Assembly (NCBI GenBank): GCA_023391835.1 | Contig: JAEWAE010000001.1 | Span: 1-63,514 of the forward strand | DNA length: 63,514 nt | From: Bacillota bacterium | Lineage (GTDB): Bacteria; Bacillota; Clostridia; Oscillospirales; Ethanoligenentaceae | Direction of reading: 5' to 3' | In this document: piece by piece, positions 52,246-60,398 of the stretch | Numbering within the stretch: the stretch's first letter is position 1 | Layout of the letters: the number at the start of each line of letters is the position of its first letter | Notes under the pieces: model-generated | Seen by the model: the letters and a program-made list of their open reading frames with translations, nothing else | The model's database searches: none | Told to the model about the DNA's origin: nothing | Position numbers and translations under genes: made by a program

Positions 52246-53025
52246 ATGGCTTCCCTGGAGGACATGCGTCTGGCCGTGCTCATCGATGCGGAAAACGTGC
52301 CGTGCAGTTATGTCAAGAATCTGATGGAGGAAATCACCCGGTATGGCACCCCCACTATCAAACGCATTTACGGCGACTGGACCAGGCGGGTGGTCACGGG
52401 GTGGAAAAACGTGCTGCTCCAGAACGCCATCACTCCTATCCAGCAATACAGTTACACCACCGGCAAAAACTCCAGCGACTCCGCCATGATTATCGACGCC
52501 ATGGATATTCTCTATGCCGGCAACATCGACGGTTTCTGTCTGGTTTCCAGCGACAGCGACTTCACCCGGCTGGCCACCCGTCTGCGGGAGTCGGGCAAAA
52601 AAGTCTACGGCTTCGGTGAAAAAAAGACACCCAGCGCTTTCATTTCGGCCTGTGATAAGTTCATTTATCTGGAAATTATCGGCGCCCAGCCCGAGGCTCC
52701 GGAACCCGCACCCGCCGGCTCCGGCAACGGCGCCCAGCCGACGACAGCACCCAAACACAGCGAAGTCTCGAAGCCCGACAAATCGGTCATCCAGCTCATC
52801 GCCAACTCGGTTTCCGATCTGGCGGATGAAAACGGGTGGGCGTTCCTGGGCGAAGTCGGCAGCCTGATTGCCAAAAAGCAGCCGGATTTCGACTCCCGGA
52901 ACTACGGCTTTTCCAAGCTCACGCCGTTTATCGAGTCGCTGGGCGCCTTTGAACTGGACGTGCGCGAAAAAGACCACAACATCAAGCACATTTATATCCG
53001 CAACAAAGATAAAAACCACCGCTGA
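52246..53025 (+). CDS. NYN (LabA/DUF88) domain protein with OST-HTH/LOTUS domain
   Basis: A 259-residue protein. The NYN/PIN-like domain (about 1-150) has the acidic catalytic residues LIDAENVP, NSSDSAMIIDAMD and LVSSDSDFTRL. After a Pro/Ala linker, residues 185-258 form an OST-HTH/LOTUS RNA-binding domain (SVIQLIANSVSDLADENGW, GSLIAKKQPDFDSRNYG). A single-strand RNase acting on defined RNAs is likely but not proven. A TTG at 52243 directly precedes the ATG and could also be used. AGAAAGG is the ribosome site. Confidence 0.88.
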   Translation: MASLEDMRLAVLIDAENVPCSYVKNLMEEITRYGTPTIKRIYGDWTRRVVTGWKNVLLQNAITPIQQYSYTTGKNSSDSAMIIDAMDILYAGNIDGFCLVSSDSDFTRLATRLRESGKKVYGFGEKKTPSAFISACDKFIYLEIIGAQPEAPEPAPAGSGNGAQPTTAPKHSEVSKPDKSVIQLIANSVSDLADENGWAFLGEVGSLIAKKQPDFDSRNYGFSKLTPFIESLGAFELDVREKDHNIKHIYIRNKDKNHR

Positions 53026-53123
53026 GAATCCGCCTGTAAAACAAAGCCCCGGGCGGAGCGTGGAGTATGAATGTCGGCCTCATAGGAGCCACACTGCCGG
53101 CCGCGCCCCCAAACGGACGCACA

Positions 53124-53160
53124 AAAATGGACGCCAACTGCACGTTGGCGTCCATTTTTA
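53124..53160. terminator. bidirectional terminator
   Basis: AAAAATGGACGCCAAC and GTTGGCGTCCATTTTT around a TGCAC loop, between the convergent NYN and coiled-coil genes. Confidence 0.9.
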
Positions 53161-53220
53161 CTTGCCGCTGTCTTTGTACCGGGCCTTTCACCGAAACGGA
53201 AAAAGATCTGTCGCGGAGGT

Positions 53221-53964
53221 TCACGCCTTGACATCCAATTCCGGGGTGAATTGGTAGAATCGCGTGTGTTTCGAGGCCGCGGTATTCCTGTCATTGGGGC
53301 TCGCCTGTCCGGCACCGGTTTTCTGCGCCGTATCGGAAGCGGAGGCTGTGGAATTGTCTGTCTGCACCGAGTTGACGTCCTGCGCCGGATTCGCCGCTGC
53401 TCCCGCGCCCTGCGCCTGGGATACGGCGTCATGCAGCTTCGCCTGCGCGTTACCGGCAGCTTTTTGCGCCTGGGAGCGCATGGCAGCCGCTTCGCTATGC
53501 TCTCGGGCCGCCAGCTTCGGGCTGCTTGTCTCATCCAGCTCGGCATTCGATTCCAGCTCATTGCTTTTGCCCTGCAGGGTATTGCCGGCATTCCGGATCT
53601 GAGCCGCCGTTTTATAGGCAGATGCCGCACTGACCAGACCCGTCATCGTTTCGCGGTTCATAATCTGGGTATCGCTTTGAGAATTTGTCGTTTCTTCCGT
53701 ATTCCGCGTCGCATTTTTGCCCTGATTCTCGTCGCTTTCCGACTGCTGAAGCTGTTGGATGCGCATCTCAAGCTGCTGAATTTGCTCATTCAGGTCGGTG
53801 AGCTTTGCCTGTTTATCCGTCGACGACTGCTGGCTCGCCGAAACCGTTTTGTATTGCTCCTGCAGTTGTTTGACCTGATACTGGAGCTGTTTGATCGTAT
53901 TGCTTGTATTGTCAGCCGAGGCATTCGAATACGTATGCAGCGAAATTCCCGATATTCCGCTCAT
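53221..53964 (-). CDS. FlxA-like coiled-coil protein
   Basis: A 247-residue hydrophilic protein. Residues 20-80 form a strong Gln-rich coiled coil (IKQLQYQVKQLQEQYK, LNEQIQQLEMRIQQLQ) of the FlxA-like type. The rest is low-complexity Ala/Gln/Ser/Asn sequence with a helical AAMRSQAQKAAGNAQAKL part. No membrane segment or signal is present. The start MSGISGISLHTYS at 53964 follows AAAGGGAAG; the open frame reaches 54093. Function unknown. Codon and amino-acid use (more Asn, Gln, Thr) differ from its neighbours. Confidence 0.72.
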   Translation of the reverse strand: MSGISGISLHTYSNASADNTSNTIKQLQYQVKQLQEQYKTVSASQQSSTDKQAKLTDLNEQIQQLEMRIQQLQQSESDENQGKNATRNTEETTNSQSDTQIMNRETMTGLVSAASAYKTAAQIRNAGNTLQGKSNELESNAELDETSSPKLAAREHSEAAAMRSQAQKAAGNAQAKLHDAVSQAQGAGAAANPAQDVNSVQTDNSTASASDTAQKTGAGQASPNDRNTAASKHTRFYQFTPELDVKA

Positions 53965-54078
53965 TTTTTCCGCTTCCCTTTCTATAAATAATAACGCGTC
54001 TTTTATTTTTATCGGCATTACGCAGTCAAAATTTACATTCCGGGTCAAATGCGCACCGGACGATATCCCCATCGCTAT

Positions 54079-54159
54079 AAAAAAGCGCCCCAATCATTGG
54101 CAGTATATCCGACTGCCGATGACTGGGGTGGCGTTCACAATTTACTCCGGGCGCTTTTT
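54079..54159. terminator. nested terminator downstream of the GH38 gene
   Basis: An inner 17-base stem (54088-54104 with 54112-54128, one mismatch and one wobble) runs on the minus strand into CGCTTTTTT. An outer perfect 11-bp pair AAAAAGCGCCC/GGGCGCTTTTT (54080-54090 with 54149-54159) shares its CCC with the inner stem, so two structures compete. Confidence 0.75.
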
Positions 54160-54171
54160 GCAAAAGCAGGT

Positions 54172-57100
54172 TTACAGCCGGACTTTGAACGTGCGGATCT
54201 CATAGGGGTGCGCTTCAAAGGCAAAGCCGTCACCCTGTGTTTCCACGGCTCCCAGCTCGTTTTCCATCAAATCGCACTCGGTCACGCTCCCCGGCACGCC
54301 GGGGCAAGTGACATGCACCGGCCCGCGGCGGTTTTCAAACTCATAGAGCCGCAGGATGATGCCCGAGCCGTCCTCCGCCATTTTGACAGTGTCGATCAGC
54401 ACGTTGCGGGCATCGCTGCTGAAAAAGCTGCGCTGCGGGGCCAGGGTACCCTTCTGGGCCGGGGCGGTGCGGGCGGTCATGGGGCAGTTGAGCAGATAGG
54501 CCTGCTGCACGACGCCGCCTTCCCGCCAGCCACCGACATGAGGCACCAGCGAATAGGTAAAGTGGTGGATTTCCCGATCCGCCGTGGGGTTGGGGTCCTC
54601 GGGCGCGCGCAGCAGCGTCAGGCGCAGCACGCCGTCATGGACGTCGCAGCCGTATTTGCTCTCGTTGAGCATGCCCACGCCGTAGCCGGCCTCCGAAACG
54701 TCGGCCCATTTGTGAGCGCATTCCTCAAAGCGGGCCACATCCCAACTGGTGTTGTGATGGGTCGGCCGTTCCACGTTGCCAAACTGGATGTCGAAGGCGG
54801 CCTTTTCGGCGTGCACATCCACGGGGAAAGCCGCCTTGAGCAGCACGTGGGATTCTTTCCAGTCGACGGTGGTGTCGAAATCAATGCGGTCGACACCGTC
54901 GTAGATATGGATAGTCTGGTCGATGACCGAGCTGCCGAAGCGCCGCACGATGCGCAGCGACGCGCGCACCGGGCCGCACTCGGTGACTTCGATGCGCTCG
55001 ACGTCGGTCACGTCCCACATCTTTTCTTCAAAGCCGATGTCGACGTTCCACGCGTCGTAAGTCGTCGGCCGGTCGTCGAACGCCTGCAGGCTGTTGAGGC
55101 TCCGGCCCGGCGCGGCGACTTCCCGTCCCGCCGCCTTGTCGAAAAGCGAGACGATGCGGCCGTCCCGGCCCAGGCGGATGTCGTAGCGCCCATTCTGCAG
55201 CCGGTCGGGCCCGGCCGACAGACCGCCGGCCACGGCGGGCTCGCCCCGGCGCAGGGTGAAGGCCTTGTAGCCCATGGGCGGCACGTCCCGTGCGATAAAG
55301 AGCACGCCGTCGCCGTCCTTCTGGGCGGGCAACTCCCGCCCGCCGTCAAACACGCGGGCGGATTCCCACCCGGCGGGCAGGTTCGCCCGCACGATGTCGT
55401 TTGCCGTCAGATCCAGCCGGTTGAAAACCAGCGCCGACGTTTCGGGCAGCACCACGGCCCGGCCGATGGTCTGCAGCGCCTGGTCGATCATCTCGTCGCC
55501 CACCGCGCCGACGCGCTCATACTGGGCTTTCGAGTCCTCGTATACCTCATGGATGGAGGAGCCTGGGATGATGTCGTGGAACTGGTTGAGCAGCGTGATG
55601 TGCCAGCAGTCGTCCAGCCGGTCTTTCGGGTAGACGGCCTGCGGGTCCACCAGGCACGCCGCCGTGGAAAACAACTCCGCGTCCCGGTTGCGGAATTCCT
55701 GCTTGCGGTTGAAACGCTTGTTGCGCGCCATGGTGGTATAGGTGCCGCGGTGATATTCCAGATACAGCTCCCCCACCCAGTCAGGCAGACGGGGGTTTCC
55801 CTTCACCCGCTGCTCCATTCGTTGGAAAAAGCCGAGACTGTCGCCCAGCTTGACCGTCGGGCAGCCCGGGATGCCCTTTGACAGCCGTCTGGCCCGCTCG
55901 AGCATATCCTTGGTGGGGCCGCCGCCGCCGTCGCCGAAGCCGTAGCAGTTGAGCACCTCGCTGCTCAGCTCCTTCTGGTGATAGCGCTGCCAGCAGCCCA
56001 TCACCTCGCTGGTCGACATGTCGCTGTTATAGGTCGTGTTGCGGCCGGCCTTCCCGTCCTTCTGAAACTTGGTGGTGGTGATGAAATGCGACAGGATGCG
56101 GGTGCCGTCGATGCCCTGCCACATGAAGGTGTCATAGGGGAAGGTGTTGACCTCGTTCCAACTGATCTTGATGGTCATAAAATAGTCGACACCGCTCTTT
56201 TTGAGAATCTGGGGCAGCGCCGCGCTGTAGCCGAACACATCGGGCAGCCAGAGGATTTTGCACTCCTTGCCGAATTCCCGGCGGAAAAAGCGCTTGCCAT
56301 AAAGCAGCTGCCGCACCATCGACTCGCCCGAAATGAGGTTGCAGTCGGCTTCCAGCCACATGGAGCCTTCCGGCTCCCAGCGGCCGTCGCGCACTCTTGC
56401 CTGGATGCCCTCGAATACTTCCGGCACGTTCTGCTTCACAAACTGGTAAAGCTGCGGCTGGCTTGACATGAATATGTATTCCGGGTACTGCTTCATGAGG
56501 TTGAGCACGGTGGAAAAGCTGCGCACGGATTTTTCCTGCGTCTGCGCCAGCGTCCACAGCCACGCCACGTCGATATGGGTGTGGCCCACGCACGTCTCGG
56601 TCACCTCGCCCGGGCGGCAGCATTTGCCATAAAACTCGGTCTCGAGATACGAGAGGGCGTCTTTCACCGATGCCTCATAGGCCGGGCTGTGCATGACGCG
56701 CAGATCGAGCCGCCGCACCGCCTCGTTGAGGCATTTCATAATATCGATGCGGTGCTTGTCCTCTTCGTCCAGGAGCTCCGCCACTTCCAGCGGCACGGTG
56801 ACGTCGTAAAAGAGCTTTTCCGTGTCCCGCTCACAGACGGCCAGCGTCGCGTCCAGCTCCGCCGGGCTGTCTTCCATGCCGCCGTAAGCATCCAGATCGA
56901 CGGTGAAGTGCTCGTCCCCGCGGGCATGCTCGGTCAGCAGCAGCTCCCGGTGATTCACATCCAGCCCCAGGGCGGGCCTGCCGTCGACAAAGGCCATAAA
57001 CTGGGGATTGGTGGCGTCCCACCCTTTGCGGCCGGTGTCGAGCAGACAGACGACCGCGCGGCCAGCGTCGGCCGGCTCCAGCTTCACATCAAAGCGCATC

Positions 57101-57297
57101 CAGACATGGGCGTCCCGCCCGCCCCAGCGGGTACCGGGCTGAAACGTTTCCCAGCCGGAATCATCCGCGTGCAGCAGCGCGTAGGCGTTGTATCCGCACG
57201 GCTTAAGCCGGATACCGGTGATGGGCCGCCGATGAGTATAGACCCCTTCGTGGACATAATCCAGTATTTTTCGGATCCGTTCGATTTCAAAAAGCAT
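54172..57297 (-). CDS. alpha-mannosidase, GH38
   Basis: A 1041-residue GH38 enzyme that hydrolyses alpha-mannosides with a zinc ion. The signature GHTHIDVAWLW (zinc ligands His and Asp) and ILWLPDVFGYSAALPQIL (nucleophile Asp) are clear. An N-terminal ancillary domain (about 1-240) and large C-terminal beta domains follow the usual plan. No signal peptide, so it is cytoplasmic and likely trims imported mannosyl-oligosaccharides such as N-glycan fragments. An AraC regulator gene lies directly upstream on the same strand. Confidence 0.95.
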   Translation of the reverse strand: MLFEIERIRKILDYVHEGVYTHRRPITGIRLKPCGYNAYALLHADDSGWETFQPGTRWGGRDAHVWMRFDVKLEPADAGRAVVCLLDTGRKGWDATNPQFMAFVDGRPALGLDVNHRELLLTEHARGDEHFTVDLDAYGGMEDSPAELDATLAVCERDTEKLFYDVTVPLEVAELLDEEDKHRIDIMKCLNEAVRRLDLRVMHSPAYEASVKDALSYLETEFYGKCCRPGEVTETCVGHTHIDVAWLWTLAQTQEKSVRSFSTVLNLMKQYPEYIFMSSQPQLYQFVKQNVPEVFEGIQARVRDGRWEPEGSMWLEADCNLISGESMVRQLLYGKRFFRREFGKECKILWLPDVFGYSAALPQILKKSGVDYFMTIKISWNEVNTFPYDTFMWQGIDGTRILSHFITTTKFQKDGKAGRNTTYNSDMSTSEVMGCWQRYHQKELSSEVLNCYGFGDGGGGPTKDMLERARRLSKGIPGCPTVKLGDSLGFFQRMEQRVKGNPRLPDWVGELYLEYHRGTYTTMARNKRFNRKQEFRNRDAELFSTAACLVDPQAVYPKDRLDDCWHITLLNQFHDIIPGSSIHEVYEDSKAQYERVGAVGDEMIDQALQTIGRAVVLPETSALVFNRLDLTANDIVRANLPAGWESARVFDGGRELPAQKDGDGVLFIARDVPPMGYKAFTLRRGEPAVAGGLSAGPDRLQNGRYDIRLGRDGRIVSLFDKAAGREVAAPGRSLNSLQAFDDRPTTYDAWNVDIGFEEKMWDVTDVERIEVTECGPVRASLRIVRRFGSSVIDQTIHIYDGVDRIDFDTTVDWKESHVLLKAAFPVDVHAEKAAFDIQFGNVERPTHHNTSWDVARFEECAHKWADVSEAGYGVGMLNESKYGCDVHDGVLRLTLLRAPEDPNPTADREIHHFTYSLVPHVGGWREGGVVQQAYLLNCPMTARTAPAQKGTLAPQRSFFSSDARNVLIDTVKMAEDGSGIILRLYEFENRRGPVHVTCPGVPGSVTECDLMENELGAVETQGDGFAFEAHPYEIRTFKVRL

Positions 57298-57387
57298 ACA
57301 TTTACCCCCCGTCGCCCCAAAAGGTGCGATTTGGTTTCAGTATAGCAACCGCGGGAGAAAAATGAAATGGGCCAGGTGGACGAGGAT

Positions 57388-58263
57388 TTATGTATTTCGG
57401 ACATTATGCCGGAACTCCGTGGGGGAACAGCCTTCCTCCCGTTTGAAAAACTGGCTGAAATAATAGATGCTGGCAAAGCCCAGCCGCGCGGCAATCTCGC
57501 CGATACCCGCATCCGTGCCGCGCAGCATCTGCCGGGCCATGCCGAGTTTCACCCAGCGGACGTACTGCTGAGTGGAACGGCCGGTCTGTCGCCGCATGAT
57601 GCGCCCCAGCTGCCGGGTGCTGATGTATAAAAACGCCGCCAGATCCCCGTCGGCAATGGGACCGCCTACGTTATCCCGCACAAACTGCTCGATCTGACGA
57701 AAACGGACATCATCCGGCTCCGCCCACATGGGCGCCCGGCCGGATGCCCGCCCCCCGTCGAAGGCGCGCGCCGCCAGCGTCAGGATCATGGCCGCCAGGC
57801 TCCGCACCATGGAATAATAGCCGGTTTTCTGACCGTCGGCCTCTCCCAGCGCCCGGGCAAAGCAGTCGATGCCGCCCATATCCGCCACGGGGCGGCACCC
57901 GGCGCGCACAAAAGATTCCAGCATCGCCCGGCCGTCCGCATCCGGTTCCCGGCACGCGGCGATGTCGCAGTTGAGACAGTATTCCACATATTCCCCACCG
58001 GTGGATGCCTGCTCGTGCCACACATGGGGCCCGGTCAGATAAAACTGGCCGGCATGGGCCGTGAATTCGCCGCCCGCATGGGTCACCCGGCAGCTGCCCG
58101 CCGCCACGAGGTGAAACTCATAGCTCGAGTGCACGTGCCGGCGGATCAGCCACCCGCCCTCGTTGCGCATGGCGCGAAACCAGAGCACGTGGACACGCAG
58201 CCCGTCGAGGTCAAAAGACAGCTCGATACGTGAGAGCCTGTCCGAAGCCGCCAGAATATCCAT
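57388..58263 (-). CDS. AraC family transcriptional regulator (linked to mannosidase)
   Basis: A 291-residue regulator with an N-terminal cupin sensor (HSSYEFHLVAAGSCRVTH, GQFYLTGPHVWHE) and a C-terminal double helix-turn-helix (DLAAFLYISTRQLGRIMRR, GEIAARLGFASIYYFSQFFK). It lies 90 bases upstream of the GH38 gene in the same direction and may be co-transcribed with it, controlling mannoside use. Ligand unknown. Confidence 0.9.
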   Translation of the reverse strand: MDILAASDRLSRIELSFDLDGLRVHVLWFRAMRNEGGWLIRRHVHSSYEFHLVAAGSCRVTHAGGEFTAHAGQFYLTGPHVWHEQASTGGEYVEYCLNCDIAACREPDADGRAMLESFVRAGCRPVADMGGIDCFARALGEADGQKTGYYSMVRSLAAMILTLAARAFDGGRASGRAPMWAEPDDVRFRQIEQFVRDNVGGPIADGDLAAFLYISTRQLGRIMRRQTGRSTQQYVRWVKLGMARQMLRGTDAGIGEIAARLGFASIYYFSQFFKREEGCSPTEFRHNVRNT

Positions 58264-58375
58264 CCATCCACCCCCGCCGCCGGCACCGCCGGCAGCTCCA
58301 TTATACTAAGAGGACGGACAAATGGCAAGGCATGCCGGTCAGGCCGGATTTTTCACCGGCTTCTCAGGTACGATG

Positions 58376-58401
58376 CGGAAAAATCCGGCCCTCGGGCCGG
58401 A
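58376..58401 (-). terminator. terminator of the ABC transporter operon
   Basis: Minus strand CCGGCCC-GA-GGGCCGG followed by ATTTTTCC, about 170 bases past the second ABC gene. The arm GGCCGGATTTTTC can instead pair with GAAAAATCCGGCC at 58342-58354 (perfect 13 bp). The rest of the gap 58264-58568 has no recognised gene. Confidence 0.65.
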
Positions 58402-58568
58402 CATTCCGATCCGCTGCATCTGCGGCATAGGCCGTGCGCCTCCCCGGCCGCCCGGTTTTCCCCATGGGGAAGCGGCCTTTACCGGTTATTGTAGCATGAC
58501 CGTACCGCATAAAATGGCGCATTTTGGCACATGCCAACCGATTTTTTTCGCGTCGGGGGGCCGCGGTT

Positions 58569-60398
58569 TTACGCCAGCTCGCTCCGGCCGGTGTACAGCT
58601 CGTAATACCGCCCTTTGTGGGCCACCAGCTCGTCATGGCTGCCTCGTTCAAGGATGGTGCCATTTTCCAGCACGATGATGGCCTTGGCGTTGCGCACGGT
58701 GGAAAGCCGGTGGGCGATGACAAAGACCGTGCGGTCACGCATCAGCCGGTCCATGCCCTCCTCGATGATTTTTTCGGTGCGGGTATCCACCGAGCTGGTG
58801 GCTTCGTCAAGCACAAGCACCGGCGGGTCGGCCACCGCCGCCCGCGCGATGGCCAGCAGTTGCCGCTGGCCCTGACTCAGACTCGCGCCGTCACCGGTGA
58901 TGGGGGTGTCGTAGCCCTGGGGCAGACGCCGGATGAACGAGTCGGCCCCCGCGAGCTTCGCCGCGGCCACCACTTGCTCCCGCCCGGCCTGCGGGTTGCC
59001 GTACCGGATGTTTTCGGCAATGGTGCCGCTGAAAAGATGGGTGTCCTGCAGCACCATGGCGATGGAACGGCGCAGGTCGTCCTTGCGGATATCCCGCACG
59101 TCGATGCCGTCGTAGGTGATGGAGCCTTTATCCACATCGTAAAAGCGGTTGATGAGACTGGCGATGGTGGTTTTGCCGGCGCCGGTGGAGCCCACGAAGG
59201 CGATTTTCTGCCCCGGCTTGGCGTAAATGTCAATACCCTTGAGGATGGGCCGCTCCTCCCGGTAGCCGAACACCACTTCGTGGAACCGCACGTCCCCCTT
59301 GAGCGGCACAAGCGCGGAGGCGCCGTCCGCCCGGGGCACGCGCCAGGCCCAGCCGGCATCCGCGCCCGCCTCGGGGCGCACGAGCGTCACAGTGCCGACG
59401 TCGATTTCCTCCGGCTCGGCCATGACGCGGAAAATGCGCTCGGCGCCCGAAAGCGCGGCGAGGATAAAGTTGACCTGCTGGGAAAACTGGTTGACCGGCA
59501 TGGCCGTCTGGCGCACATACACCAGATACGACGCGAGGGTGCCCAGCCCGATCTGACCCGAAAGGGCGAAAAACGCGCCGATGCAGGCCGACATGGCATA
59601 ATTAAGGTAAGAAATGCTCACCACCACGGGGATCAGCAGCCCCGAATAGGTCACGGCGCCGGTGGCGGCATCCTGCAGCCGCCGGTTGCGCACGGTGAAT
59701 TCCACCATATTCGCCGGCTCGTGGCGGAACACCTGCACCACTTTCTGCCCGGCCACGGTCTCTTCCACAAAGCCGTTGAGCTCGCCCATGGCCTTCTGCT
59801 GCCGGTCAAAATACTCATGGCTGCGCTTGCCGCTGTAGCGCAAAAACAGGGACATGCCGAAAAACGCCCCGATGACGACGAGGGAAAGCTTCCAGTTCAG
59901 CACGATGAGCACCGTAAAGGTGCCGACGATGATGACGAAATTCTGAATCAGCACGGTGAAGCTGTTGTTGAGCGCGTCGGAAATGGTATCCAGATCGTTG
60001 GTGAAGCGGCTCATCAGCTCGCCGTGGGTATGGGAGTCGAAAAACCTAAGCGGCAGCTTCTGCACCTTGGTGAAAAGATCGTCACGGATTTCCAGCACGA
60101 TGCGCTGGGCCGCTTTCACCATCAGCTGGGTGTAGCCGTAGGCGGCCGCCGCCCCGACGAGGTAAAATCCCGCCATGAGCATCACCATGCGCAAGAGGCC
60201 CCGCATGTTCCCCGGCAGGATATAATCGTCGATGACGGGCTTGAACATATAGGTGCCCAGTACGTTTGCCAGGGCGCTGACGGTGGCCATCAGCCCCACC
60301 ACCACGAGCAGCGGCGTATGCCGGCGCAGATAATGCCCGAGCATCCGCAGCGTATACTTCAGATCTTTGGGTCGTTCCCTTGACAGCGTTTTCGGCAT
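58569..60398 (-). CDS. ABC exporter, ATP-binding/permease subunit (second of pair)
   Basis: A 609-residue half-transporter: six membrane helices (about 20-320) fused to an ABC ATPase. Walker A GSTGAGKTT, signature LSQGQRQLL, Walker B VLVLDEATSS and the H-loop AHRLST are intact. The ATG at 60398 overlaps the stop of the preceding gene (TGATG), so the two are translated together and should form a heterodimeric multidrug or lipid exporter. The longer open frame to 60689 belongs to the other gene's DNA in a different frame. Confidence 0.93.
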   Translation of the reverse strand: MPKTLSRERPKDLKYTLRMLGHYLRRHTPLLVVVGLMATVSALANVLGTYMFKPVIDDYILPGNMRGLLRMVMLMAGFYLVGAAAAYGYTQLMVKAAQRIVLEIRDDLFTKVQKLPLRFFDSHTHGELMSRFTNDLDTISDALNNSFTVLIQNFVIIVGTFTVLIVLNWKLSLVVIGAFFGMSLFLRYSGKRSHEYFDRQQKAMGELNGFVEETVAGQKVVQVFRHEPANMVEFTVRNRRLQDAATGAVTYSGLLIPVVVSISYLNYAMSACIGAFFALSGQIGLGTLASYLVYVRQTAMPVNQFSQQVNFILAALSGAERIFRVMAEPEEIDVGTVTLVRPEAGADAGWAWRVPRADGASALVPLKGDVRFHEVVFGYREERPILKGIDIYAKPGQKIAFVGSTGAGKTTIASLINRFYDVDKGSITYDGIDVRDIRKDDLRRSIAMVLQDTHLFSGTIAENIRYGNPQAGREQVVAAAKLAGADSFIRRLPQGYDTPITGDGASLSQGQRQLLAIARAAVADPPVLVLDEATSSVDTRTEKIIEEGMDRLMRDRTVFVIAHRLSTVRNAKAIIVLENGTILERGSHDELVAHKGRYYELYTGRSELA

